Of a DNA stretch of 64,000 nucleotides, positions 25,801 to 36,536 are shown in pieces. The notes under the pieces were generated by a model. The model was not told where the DNA came from, did not search any database, and saw only the letters and a list, made by a program, of their open reading frames with translations. The stretch's first letter is position 1; the number at the start of each line of letters is the position of its first letter. The position numbers and the translations under genes were made by a program. The stretch comes from Bimuria novae-zelandiae CBS 107.79 (taxonomy: Eukaryota > Ascomycota > Dothideomycetes > Pleosporales > Didymosphaeriaceae): positions 1 to 64,000 of the forward strand of contig ML976711.1 in the NCBI GenBank assembly GCA_010015655.1, in the 5' to 3' direction.

Positions 25801-27125
25801 ATGGCTAGCAGATTGTCCACCAGGCCCTCGAGGGCGTGCGAGTCAGGGGCAGAGCACAGAGCAGTCTTGGCACCCACGGCCTTGACAAGATACTCAACAC
25901 GCTCCCTGGGCGCCGCTGGATCGAGCGGGAGAACTGTCGGGGGGTCAGCGCACGTCTACTCTAGATGCCCAGAGGCACGGGATAGCTGGGGTGGTGTAGT
26001 GTGGCAATAGCCTCGGCAGGCGCCGGGGGGGGGGAATAGCGCGGGGGTCGCGATAAGGAAGCCGCAACAACGACTACTTACAGGCGCCTCCCGCAATCAA
26101 CACGCCCAACATGGCAACGACGTTCCATCGCGTCCTGGATTTTTGGTTACTCGCGCCCTCACAGCCGTGTCACGACACTTACTTGCGAAAGCACAGCGGC
26201 ACAATCACCTCGGCGCCCACGCCCAGTTCCATCAGACGCGCTGCCAGCTGACATGCATGTTCGTCCAGCTCGCGGTACGTGAAGCTGCCGTCCCAAGATG
26301 CGACGGCTTCTGCGTCCGGAGTGCGCTTCGTCACCTCAGCAATGGTGCCGTGGATGGTGTTGTCGACGCGGACCAGCGGCTCTGAGTTCCACTTCTCCAT
26401 CTGGAGCCGGTCACGGTCGCTGAGGAGGTCGGCTTCGCGCACCTTCAGTTCTGGCGATGACAGGACAGTGACCAGCGCCTTGTCCGTGGTGCTCGCGATG
26501 CTTTTGGCGAACTCGGTTGACACGTAAGAGCTGCGGTACTCGAGAAGGAGGCTAATTCCACTCTTCAACACCTTGACGAGGAGGCGGAGGTGGCACTTTA
26601 GATGTCAGCAACTCAGCAGCACTACCCCCAGGCCTAGTATCTACTCACCGAGTCTGGCATGGACGCCGCCGCCGTTTTGCTTGATCCCGGCTTCATGCCC
26701 CCCTGCACAGCAAAGCGGAACAGCGCCGAGGTGTTATATCGGAACTTGTCGTACTTGGGCTGGTCACCGACGGAGCTGTCCTCTCCCATGTAGTTGACAA
26801 GCTGTTCAAGGGACATTTCGTCGCCCACAGCTTGTGAGGCAATGGATTCGCCTTGGCCGCGACTGTCAATGGAGGTGTCGCCGACTTCGCTGAGCCCAAA
26901 ACACACCTGGTCCAAACCAGTGTAGGTGCGCAGCACCAGAGCCCATGCTGCCTTAACGCCAGCAATTAGCGAAACTTTGCCATTGTCTCTCGCGAACAGC
27001 TGTTGCAGCAGTTCTGGACGCTGCAACTCTACTCTGAACGACAGCGGCCGTTTTTGGTCACTTGCAGAACTCCGACCGGCTGCCGGAAATATGCACGACT
27101 GTTCTTCCATATGGTCGATAGCCAT
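1841..27125 (-). CDS. Giant nonribosomal peptide synthetase, five A domains, 21 exons
   Basis: Multimodular NRPS. Twenty introns all have GT-AG ends and fit domain continuity: 26596-26648, 26135-26182, 25934-26081, 25272-25320, 24885-24928, 24009-24064, 23677-23761, 20571-20626, 19939-20102, 19816-19870, 16516-16566, 12829-12891, 12540-12590, 12283-12413, 11981-12033, 11030-11075, 8853-8902, 7693-7744, 4220-4267, 4055-4102. Removing them leaves 23,934 nt, an exact multiple of three (7,977 residues). Order: truncated C (1-230), A1, T1 (Ser ~805), E1, C1, A2, T2 (~2356), C2, A3, T3 (~3439), E2, C3, A4, T4 (~4986), C4, A5, T5 (~6065), E3, C5, linker, T6 (~7208), C6, T7 (~7870, no Ser). All five A domains keep the A10 lysine (SGKLDR-type). 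The start at 27125 is an ATG; a stop lies just upstream in frame, and the N-terminus (EEQSCIFP...) matches the truncated starting C domain of HC-toxin-synthetase-type enzymes. There is no thioesterase or reductase. Size and the ABC neighbour recall the Pleosporales NPS4/AbNPS2 family; orthology is unproven. Confidence 0.95.
2080..3640 (-). other. NRPS block 7: C6-T7, T7 lacks the carrier serine
   Basis: C6 starts near DVLPVTDFQALA and has SHAQYDGF. It keeps the second His and the Asp-Gly, so it could be active, perhaps as the terminal condensation or cyclization domain. T7 reads DFFQLGGDIMGLAQI. Compared with T5 of the same protein (LGGDSIMAMQ), exactly the Ser codon is missing, so T7 should not accept phosphopantetheine. 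A basic tail of about 90 residues follows. Confidence 0.8.
4140..6124 (-). other. NRPS block 6: C5-linker-T6 without A domain
   Basis: C5 starts at VEDMYPCAAVQEG and has NHAVVDGGS. It is followed not by an A domain but by a low-complexity Ser/Pro/Thr-rich linker of roughly 190 residues and then T6 (QLGGDSIIAM). No A3, A5, A7 or A10 motif occurs between C5 and T6. Such A-less C-T units occur at the ends of ferrichrome-type synthetases, where they work iteratively. Here the role is unknown; holding or passing on the finished chain is possible. Confidence 0.8.
6125..10790 (-). other. NRPS module 5: C4-A5-T5-E3
   Basis: C4 has IHHAIYDGWSI. A5 has TSGSTGVPKG, FDVSVLEIL (D, V, L) and NAYGPTEAS, but the GGE motif that normally precedes the latter is replaced by SAADP, a departure from the other four A domains. 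T5 (LGGDSIMAMQ) begins after an intron. E3 has AHHLVVDVVSW and THGREPW. Residue 5 is predicted to be D if A5 is active. Confidence 0.85.
10960..14475 (-). other. NRPS module 4: C3-A4-T4
   Basis: C3 (IEDIYPASPMQQG; SHAICDG) follows E2. A4 is spread over five exons: TSGTTGKPKG is assembled across an intron, FDASCIEIL (D, A, I) spans another, and AYGPTETAV begins the next exon. T4 (RLGGDSVAAM) starts directly after an intron. Residue 4 is predicted to be L. Confidence 0.85.
14480..19080 (-). other. NRPS module 3: C2-A3-T3-E2
   Basis: C2 has AHHAIYDGWSL (LCL-like) and starts at IEDIYPCSRLQEG. A3 has TSGTSGTPKG, FDACLIEIF (D, A, I) and NGYGPTECS. T3 has LGGDSIAAM. E2 has NHFNQS, AHHLVIDVVSW and EGHGREGF. 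Residue 3 is predicted to be D. The 51 bp intron inside A3 contains no stop. Confidence 0.85.
19190..22649 (-). other. NRPS module 2: C1-A2-T2
   Basis: C1 starts at IESAYPCSSMQEG and carries SHAIMDG, as is common for condensation domains that follow an E domain. A2 contains TSGSTGKPKG, FDNSLEEMF (first code positions D, N, E) and GQYGPSEAS. T2 has RLGGDSIGAM. No E domain follows, so residue 2 should stay L. Confidence 0.85.
22650..27125 (-). other. NRPS module 1: C*-A1-T1-E1
   Basis: The N-terminal C domain is only a C-terminal half (KAAWALVLRTYTG, then a linker), with no HHxxxDG, so it cannot condense and this is the loading module. A1 has FDASIPEI in the pocket region (first code positions D, A, P). 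Its A3 loop is atypical: TSGTTGVSKLSLLEH lacks the usual PKG. T1 has LGGDSISAM. E1 has AHHLVIDLVSW, split by an intron, and HGREPW. Prediction: residue 1 is epimerized to the D form. Confidence 0.85.
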
Positions 27126-30100
27126 TGTCCGATCAAGCTAAATGTCAAGAGATACAATTTGGGCTATCCGCACAACACTCAGCTAGACGCCCCAGTCCAA
27201 ACAATCGAGAATCAAGGTGTGAAAGATTTGGACGAGGCAGCGCAAAGTTTTTGGTTGGCGACTGTAGAGTAAGATCAGACTGAGCATGGGACAGCTGTCC
27301 CTCCCGTCAGTAACTGGTAGCTCTTGCAGGTCAAGGTACTCACGTCCAGCGACCAAACGATCCACACCATGTGCGTAAACGATGCGCAGAGGGCCGATGA
27401 TATTCACAGCAAGCTTCACAAACTAGACCTTTGAACAGGAAACTCTCACAAAAATCAACATGGTGCGATTAGGAAGCTAGGCCGTCTACACTGCTTATTC
27501 CGGACGCGTATCAAGCCCTGACCCGCCTCCTGGAAGAGCCTTAGTGCATCACGTCCCTCTACGATGAAGTCATAGCCAACATTCGCCGACCGAAATAGTC
27601 ACAATACCCAGGTTGCATTCGGTTTTTGCATTGCTGCTTAGGACTCCGGGTACGGGTAAACATCGTCGTCTACAAGGGGTGCGCTAAGTCGTGGGCCAGG
27701 GTATCATGCGGAGCCACACACAAAACATCACGAGCGATCGACGCTGTCATGGTGATCTGAACTCCGGGTTAGTCCTGGAGCTGAAGTGATCGTCATCACG
27801 CGTTGCGTTGGGGCGATGGTCGCTGGTCTACGGGTCGGGTGCACCGCAGTCACGTGACTGTGCAGCGACCCTGGGGACGCTGCATATTAGCCACCGCGCG
27901 CCGGCGCAAGCTGGTGAAGATGCCGGTAAAAGTAAATGACAATACGCTCGGTCGACGTGCATGCGTCCGGAGTTGCACGGATACGAGTTATGGTGGTGGT
28001 AAGAGATGACAGCGTAGGCTCGGCGCGGGGCGAGCCCACCTGGTCTAGCGTCGTAACGTGACGGGAAAATCTTTCACGACAACACAAAATTTCGCTAGGG
28101 AAGCGATGCCGTCGAGTGACTTCTCTCCGCGGCGACGGGCGAACCGCGCGACTTCGACAACGACAATGGCCATCTCGGATTCGCACTGGCGGGCCTGGAA
28201 AGTCGATTCCGGCTGCGTCCCCAGCCAACACACCCAGTACGAGTCCCCTGTCACTGATCGATCCAAGTGGGTTCCTGAGGAGCAAGGAGAAGCGACCCGA
28301 CACAGTGGCACAATCTAGCCGTGTACGAACGGATGCATGGTCTCCGTCGACGTTCCCCGGAGTCCCCGCCAACTCGAACGCCCTCTAAACGCCCTCAGCT
28401 GCCAGCCTCGCACCCATCGCCGCCACTTCCTTGCCCCTCCTCATCTGTCGTCGAAGATGTGACCGATCGGCATGCTTTGTTGCCTTCTTCAGCTTGGGCA
28501 ATCGTTGTCAAGCCCTTTCACGTGGGGTCACGAGAACGCGCAATACTCTCTGTGAACGCCTCACAAGCCTTTGCCCTGTCGTGCGACCCACCTGGCAGGC
28601 GCCTTTCTTGCAGCCACTCAACGGGCCCGTCACCGTCCATTCCAGAACCTCTGCATCCGCAGCGCAGCGTAACGGACACCTAAGCGGCACTTCCACTCCC
28701 ATCCCCACCCCGTCCTCGTTAAACCTAGCTCGTGGCGATTGCCCGCGGCTTGTACCATTCCTGTTTTCTTGCCTGGAATTTCTGCTCCGAACAAACTGCT
28801 GGGTAACATACCTTCAAGGCGATTTTTAGAAACACTCGTTTGCCATTTGTAATTGACCCATATCCGCTATAGCGATCAAGAAATTCTCGCGCTGCAGCCA
28901 CAGCTACGGGCTCCTGTCGTACCATTCCGCTTTTGCCGGAACCATTGTGCGAAATGGCAGCATTAGCTGACGCCCACTCGACCTGGTATGACGACCACCA
29001 CGCAGATAGCTAGCCTACGTTCAGAGATTGCCCTTGGTTGTGGAGTACTTAACCTTGTCGGGAGCGGCAGTCTAAGGCCTTGGTGCCCGTGCCCGGTCAC
29101 TCTTAATTTAGCCATACGAGGTTCGTGCGCTACACATTGCCTTCCTTGAACATCCGGAGAACTTCAATGCCGCCAGAACACCCGCCAATCGCCAGCATGC
29201 AATCGCTGGCTTCAGGTGAGTCCGCCGGTGCCACAATACTCTCTCCAATGCTTGACTTTTACTTGATCTACGCTACTTCTACCCCTGTCAGCCGCTAGAT
29301 CCTCACCCACGATGTGGCGTTAGGATCCCGCTACTTTCAAACCCATTGACCGTGACGTGTAGAATACTCAAAACCGAGCTAGACTTCTCGTACGTATACC
29401 TTCATCTCGCTATGTGCCAGTTCTTCGCAACCTGTCATTACTCCACGGCAACTGGACCTACATGTCACTAATACGCGATTCTTCCGGGCTCCACAAATCA
29501 TCAGCACAGCGCTTAGCTGGTCGGCTGAAAGTAGGTATGCAACACCAGCTACCGCTTACCCATATCCCTGCCCGCCTTTCAGTACAGTGGCACCCCTCTG
29601 TGTTGCCGCAGGCTCCTAATTTCACGACGACGCCAATGTAGGGGCTGAGATTTACCAAGATCGGCACTTGCCTGCGTTGCTTCTCGAGGTTGTTAGAAGG
29701 AGCGGACTCCTGACAGGTTTCCACTATAAGATGCGGATATTGCCGTGGTCAGTATGCCTTCCGTACAAGCAGCGGACAGTGCATGCTGATCAGTCCGAGA
29801 GCGGAGTGTGTTGTCAATGACGATTCATACGGACATGCTGCAAGGTCTTGTGCTGAGCAAATTTTCGCTGCAGAATTGAGCAACGCCATCGATCTGCTGT
29901 GAAACGTCCTCGCAGAAGCCTCCAAACCTGGATAGCATTCAAGCTTGCCACCAATCGCCTCCATTGGTAGAACGGCTCGCCGAGTTCCTTTGGATCCTCG
30001 CTTGAATCCCGAAGGCGGCTTGCAATGTCACTGTAGACGGCGCTAGCGACGTGTTAACCAGACCTATAGCTACTAGTGTTACCAGGATGAGGGAGTCTAA

Positions 30101-31196
30101 GCATATTTAGAGAACGATGCGATTAAGTGTTCGTCGGGAAAGAGTCGTGTTAGTCATGTGTGACGGTTAAATACATTCTACTCCAACAGGAGCAGAAGGT
30201 TAGCCTTTTGCTCCGCGACATCATGCAGGCGAAATTCGTCTGCAGCTACTGCGTGTAGACATGGTAAGTGCCGGGCATAATGGCACAGAGTGGTCCCAGT
30301 GGTGGTCCGTACCTAAGACGAGGGCATACAATAGCGACTGCAAGCTAACTGTTGATCACTCTCAGCAGTGATCAGGAATGTCCAGTCCGTGGTAGAGTTT
30401 TCAAAAAGAGGGGCACTCAACTTTGCTTACGGATACCCTTGGTCTGTACCCACTATTGATTTCTTTAAGGTAGTCGCGAGCTTCACACCACCATTAGGTT
30501 AGCTGACTCCGCAAACCCGGCTAGAAAGGTCATGTTGCAGACCCATTGTCTCGTGGCGGCGAGGTGCATGCTGTTGGTTCATAGACATACACGCTTTGTC
30601 TGCTCGAGTCCCTGCTGAGGTCCTGGTCGGTACAGCAGATAGATTGCTCGTACTGATGCGGTCTACTTTTACCGAATTTGGAGTAACGATCGGCGCCACT
30701 GCCATAATCGTGCAGATGCGTGACGGTTAAGTGCCGCTCAGGAACACGATTTCCAACCTTAATTGCGCGATCGCGCGGCTTCTTAGAATGATCTCCACGG
30801 ATCAGCGCTCGCTCGGCCCCCAGGCTCCAGCTTTCTATACCTGTTCTGATCATACATGGAACGCGCAGGCAAATTGAAACAGCAGTAGTGCGCAGACTAT
30901 GATCCTGGACACATTAAGCCGGCGTCAGAACCCGAACGATGCTGTCCATCCTTCCAAGAATGCAAACAGGTTTTCCCGTTGAAGCCGGAGAGTCCGCATT
31001 ACGAGGTTGCATTACTTGGTTCGAGTGACCAAGGATGGAGACCTCTGCACCCAGTGCCAAAGTGTCAAAGATCGTCATACCCACAGAACACTCGGGCTCC
31101 ATACTGGACGCACACCTTGGGCGCGCCATTGAGTAATGAATCCAGTGTGGTACCGGCTGGAGAGTTGATCACCTGCTGGGAGTAGCCCATGGTCGC
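27126..31196. promoter_or_regulatory. Divergent intergenic region, NRPS (-) and ABC transporter (+)
   Basis: A 4.1 kb gap with no convincing gene. The short open frames here lack domain resemblance, mostly lack ATG starts or credible introns, and shift frame. It should contain the promoters of both divergent genes. I could not identify a specific transcription-factor site with confidence. Confidence 0.5.
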
Positions 31197-34100
31197 ATGT
31201 CGGCTCCAAACTATGAATCCTCAGTTCCCATCAACTCTCCGTCTAATGCCCTGAACATTGACTTTGAGAAAAGCAACTCATTTTCTTTGCTTCCCTCAAT
31301 GGCCTCATATTCCAGTCGGCGCTGCGCCGCTGTGGATAACACGTTTGGCCCATATGCGGGTGTAAATTGTAAGTCGTCTTGTGGTACGCAACACATGCGG
31401 AACTTAAACTAACAGAACACGTGCTTTTAGGTCGTGGAGGCTTTGACTTTACACTTCTATTTGAGGATTTCATTTTGTCTATAGTACCTCTTGCATTAAT
31501 TCTATGCGTGGCTCCATTCCGAATAGGTTACCTGTGGCGGAAGAAGCAGAAAGTCTCAAGATCTTTGTTATTACCGACGAAACTAGTAAGTAGCTCTCCT
31601 GATCTACTGTATGGTAGAAAATAAGGCTGACTCTGTGTGCTAGCTGGCATGGGCTTTGTACGTTTATTCTGGAGTGTCAATGTCCCGGGACGCTAGACAT
31701 GTGTTCTCACTTACTCTAGGAACTGGAATTTGCTAACCGATCGTGCTGTTCAGTCTCGCAGGCTTTGATCTCGGCTTACTAGTCCTATGGGTGAAGCAAC
31801 GCGGGTTCACAAGCGATGCAGCGATCCCTTCGGCTATCATCAGTGAGTACCCACCGGTGACATTCGAAATAGTCACGCAGCCTTAACTGACTTTGGTGGT
31901 CTTGCTGTAGGCTTCGTGGGCGCGTTCGTCCTGGGAACCATGTCATACTTTGAACACCTTCGATGCATCCGAACGTCGTTTTGGCTCAATGTCTACCTGT
32001 TGTTCACGATCGTCTTCGATACGGCACGCTCGCGCAGCTATTCCTTAGTCGAAGAACTCAACGACATCTCGATTTTGTTTACAACCAGAGTGGGTGTCAA
32101 GGTTTTCCTTGCTGTATTCGAAGCAAAAGGAAAAGAAAGCCTCTTGCTACCAGGCTACACAGACTACCCTCCGGAAGCCGCTAGCGGTGTATACAACCGA
32201 TCGCTCTTCTGGTGGCAGAATGCACTCTTTAAAAGAGGGTTCAAAAATGTTCTATCCATTGACGACCTCTTCCACTTGGACAAGCATCTTCGCGCAGATC
32301 ATCTTCATGGAGTTATCAGATCAGCATGGGCGAAAGGTCAGCATCTACTGAGGTTGTCGCATCCAATACCGATTACTGACTTTTCTGAAGTAGCGCACGT
32401 CGGTTCCAACTCACTACTCGTCGTTACCGTTCGGCAGCTCAAATGGCACGTTCTGGCCGTTGTGCCGCCACGCGCAGTCCTCATGGCATTCAATTTCTGC
32501 CAACCATTCCTCATCAACCGCGCCGTATCGTATGCCGAACAGAGTACGAACGCTCAGACGCTGAACATTGGCTATGGATTGATTGGGGCCTACGTGCTAG
32601 TCTACGTGGGCATCGCAGTACGCGTCGCGATCAAGGGTCCCTCCCGCGCGCTCGCTAACAACCTGCTAGATCTCAACTGGACAGTACCAGCATTTCACCT
32701 ACCGATTCATTACGATGATGCGCGGCGGCCTCATCTCGACATTGTATAACAAGGCTATGGACATTCCGTTGACCGACGTTGACACGGCATCGTCACTGAC
32801 ACTCATGAGCGCTGACATTGAGCGCATTGTGACGGGCATGCAAACGGGCCACGAGATCTGGGCAAACTCGATCGAGGTTGGCCTGGCCATATATCTGCTC
32901 GAAAGACAACTTGGTGTTGCGTGTGTTATCCCAGTTGGAGTCGCTGTCGGTGAGTTCTGATGATATGTATCCATGCTGCCGGTCGCTGACACTCGGTCAT
33001 AGTATCCTTTGGCGGTTCGCTTGTTGCGACCAGCATGGTCATGTCCAAACAAGCTCTGTGGTTGGAGGGCATTGAGCGGCGTATTGCAGCGACGACCGCG
33101 ATGCTGAACGCCATGCGTGGGGTCAAGATGACCGGCCTTACTGATGTGCTGCGAGAAGACTTGCAACGACTGCGAGTAGAGGAGCTCACCATATCGAGGA
33201 AATTCAGGAAACTTCTTATCTGGACGATGGGCATATGTAAGTCGGTACAACGTGATATCTACCAACACATACTGAGACTGCATAGCATTCTTCTCACCAC
33301 TCATGTCGCCCATTCTTACATTTGCTGTGTTCTCTGCCCTCGCGCAGAAGAGCAATGGCGCCAGTACACTGGATACCGCCAAGGTGTTCACGTCGCTGTC
33401 GCTATTCACCCTCCTGTCCGAGCCACTGAGTTCACTTATAATGTCTCTGTCCTCGTTCATGGGTGGGGTCGGTTCTTTCCGGAGAATCCAGAAGTTCCTC
33501 GTTACCCCAACGCAAGCTGAACGCCGTCGGGCGCCTTTCCTCATCGGTACCATCGGGTCTACTTCGGACATAGGCAGCGAATCCGACAAGGATTCTAAAG
33601 CTTCGGAGAAGAGTCGCTCTTCGTTGGACGTCCGAGAGGTCGTCTCAACATCCTCAACGGCTGTCTTGATCGAAAATGGATACTTTGGCTGGGACAAGGA
33701 AAAACAGCCACTGGGTTGCCTGCACGCGATCAACATGGCAGTTCCGCGAGGTAAGATTACCATGGTCGTGGGGCCGGTAGCGTGCGGCAAATCCACAATC
33801 ATCAAGGCTATCCTGGGTGAGCTTCCGGTTATGGGTGGCACTGTTCAGCTGTCATCCATGCGCATCGCTTTGTGCGACCAAACGCCATGGCACGTGAACG
33901 GCACGGTCCAGCAGAGTATCATAGGTGCATCGGACTTTGATCAGCGGTGGTATGCCGCCGTTGTTCGCAGCTGCGCTCTAGACGAGGATCTGCGCCAGCT
34001 GTCGCAAGGGGATCAAACGCAAATTGGTAGTAAGGGTATCGCTCTGAGTGGGGGTCAGAGCCAACGTATTGTAAGGCACTCAGTCATTAACCCCGCTTGC

Positions 34101-36536
34101 ATCCCGTGCTCGTAACTAACTATCCTTCCTATAGGCTCTTGCCCGAGCGATATACGCCCAGAAGGATATTGTCATCCTTGATGACTGCCTCAGTGGCCTT
34201 GATGGCCACACTGAGAACCGTGTCTGGCACAGCCTCTTTGGTCGCGAAGGTCTACTTAGAAGATGCAGGACCACTGTTCTCCTTGCATCGTCATCAGGTA
34301 CGTACTCAACCCATCCATCTTGTGCTGCTGCACCCTCTGACGATTCTCCGTTACAGCTAAGCGCTTGCTGTACTGCGATCATATTGTCGCCCTCGACAAC
34401 CAGGGCAGCATTCTAGAGCAAGGCTCCTTCGACAAGTTGAACGGAGCCGGTGGCTATGTGGCCAATTTTGACCTGCCGTCCCCCGATTGGGATTTCACTC
34501 CAGACAAGCACGTCTACGAAGCGCCGCCCAAGTACACAGAGCGTCCCAATAATGCCAAAGTCACCGAGGAAGACATTCAAGCGGAGACCAATCGTCGCAC
34601 TGGTGATTTGGCCATCTACTATTATTATATCCGCTCAGTGGGTTGGACAGCCACGTTGATCTTTATGGTCTCCATCACGCTGTTCATCTTTGGGCAATCG
34701 TTCCCTACAATCTGGGTGAAGCTGTGGGCTGAGTACAACCAGGAGTTTCCGAACCAACGGCTCGGGTACTACCTGGGGATATACGCTGCTCTTGGTGTCG
34801 GCGCAATGATATGCCTTCTCGTCAGTTGTTGGCAACTCATTATAGATATGGTGCCACGTTCAGGCAATGCTTTCCACAAGCGGCTTCTTGATACTGTTCT
34901 TTGTTCTCCAATGTCGTTCTTTGCGGCCACTGACACCGGTGTCACACTCAATCGCTTCAGTCAGGACCTCATGCTCATCGATATGGAGTTGCCGATCTCG
35001 GCACTCAACACCTTTGCCAGTACGTCGCCTCCTACCCCTCTTCTTTCTTCAGCGCCCGCTAACCTCTTCCAGCATTCGTTTTGTGTATTGCCCAAATGAT
35101 TCTGATTGCCATTGCTGCCCCCTTCGCAACCATCTCTTTTCCAGTCGTCGGCGGCAGTGTCTACTACATCCAGAAGTTCTACCTGCGCACCTCACGACAG
35201 CTACGGTTTCTCGACCTCGAGGCAAAGTCGCCACTGTACACGCAGTTCAATGAGGTACTAGAAGGTCTAGCTACTATTCGAGCTTTTGGATGGCAGACCT
35301 TTCTCGAGGACAAAGCCAAAGAGCTGTTGGACCGCAGCCAGCGTCCCTTCTACTTGCTCTTTGCAGTGCAGCGCTGGCTGACACTTGTGTTGGACCTTAT
35401 CGTGGCGGCTGTCGCGACCATTCTCATTGTACTCGTCGTGGCTTTGAAGGGGAAGCTTAGTGCCGGATATGTCGGCGTCGCTCTTCTCAATGTCATCCTC
35501 TTTTCTCAGAGCATAAAGCTGCTCATCCATTGGTGGACACAGTTGGAAACGCATATTGGGAGCGTGGCCCGCATCAAGACCTTCACAACAGATGCCATCA
35601 GCGAAGACTTGGAGGGTGAGGACCAGGTGCCACCTCCGGACTGGCCCAGCGATGGGAGGATTGACTTTAAAGACATCACTGCTTGCTATCGGTAAGTGAC
35701 CTTCCCCGCCTGAATGTCCTGCGCTAACCGTCTAGGCCCCATGAACCTGTAATTTCCAACTTTTCCATCTCCATCGCGCCAGGTGAGAAGGTCGCGATTG
35801 TTGGCCGGACGGGCAGCGGCAAGTCATCGCTTGTTCTTTCACTCTTCCGTATGATCGAGCTCTCGGCTGGTAGCATAATCGTGGATGGCCTTCCGCTCCA
35901 CCGCATCCCTCGCCAGACTGTTCGATCCAGACTCATTGGGCTGCCTCAAGACGCCTATCTTCTCCCAGGTTCCATTCGGCTCAATGCCGACCCACTCAAG
36001 CAGAGCAATGATAAAGCCATAATGCAGGCTCTCAAGGACGTGCAGCTCTGGGACACCATCGTGAGCAAGGGCGACGAGAGCAAGTATACACATCCGCTTG
36101 ACGTCGAGGTCGAGGACTTGCACTTCTCGCATGGCCAGCGGCAGCTTTTCTGCCTAGCTCGGGCGCTGCTGCGCAAAGACAAGGGGAGCATTGTCGTGCT
36201 CGACGAGGCAACTAGCAAGTAAGTGGCACCCCGACACGTACCTATTCCTGCTTCAACTGACCGTCGCGCAGTCTTGACCAGGCATCGGAATCCCATGTCC
36301 AGCGCCTTTTGCGTTCGAAGTTCACGGCGCATACTATCATCGCCGTGGCCCACAAGCTCGACACCATCTTCGACTTCGACAAGGTCATAGTCATGAATCA
36401 AGGCCAGCTTGTCGAATACGGTGAGCCTTACAGGCTGCTCGAGCGCGAGGGCAGTTGGTTCAAGTCGTTATATGAAGATGGGTGGCATAACGAAGGACCC
36501 TCGGCTGAGGACGATATTCTAGGAGTTGCGCAGTGA
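31197..36536 (+). CDS. ABCC/MRP-type multidrug resistance transporter
   Basis: Full-length ABC transporter of subfamily C, 1,523 residues from 14 exons (4,572 nt, an exact multiple of three). Introns: 31369-31430, 31586-31643, 31658-31753, 31843-31910, 32337-32393, 32618-32669, 32950-33002, 33237-33285, 34071-34134, 34298-34356, 35020-35072, 35692-35735, 36219-36271. Exon 3 is only 14 nt. The N-terminal hydrophobic region (TMD0) is followed by TMD1. NBD1 has Walker A GPVACGKST, signature LSGGQSQR and Walker B VILDDCLSGLD. TMD2 follows, then NBD2 with GRTGSGKSS, signature FSHGQRQL and VVLDEATSNLD. NBD1 has Asp where NBD2 has the catalytic Glu, the usual ABCC asymmetry. These pumps export organic anions and metabolites. 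Divergent placement next to the NRPS suggests export of, or self-protection from, the peptide (inference). Confidence 0.93.

Noticed and set aside
27183..27419. Minus-strand open frame upstream of the NRPS start as an extra 5' exon
   Set aside because: It begins at a GTG, and no splice arrangement I tried joined it in frame to the ATG at 27125; a stop lies directly upstream of that ATG. The truncated C domain needs no further exon.
28321..28829. Plus-strand open frames in the NRPS-ABC gap as a small gene
   Set aside because: Low-complexity Pro/Ser/Arg composition typical of chance frames, overlapping frames on both strands, no domain resemblance.
30160..30730. GTGACGGTTAA occurring twice (30160-30170, 30720-30730) as a shared regulatory site
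   Set aside because: Two identical 11-mers in 4 kb are expected by chance, and neither is palindromic or placed at a likely promoter.
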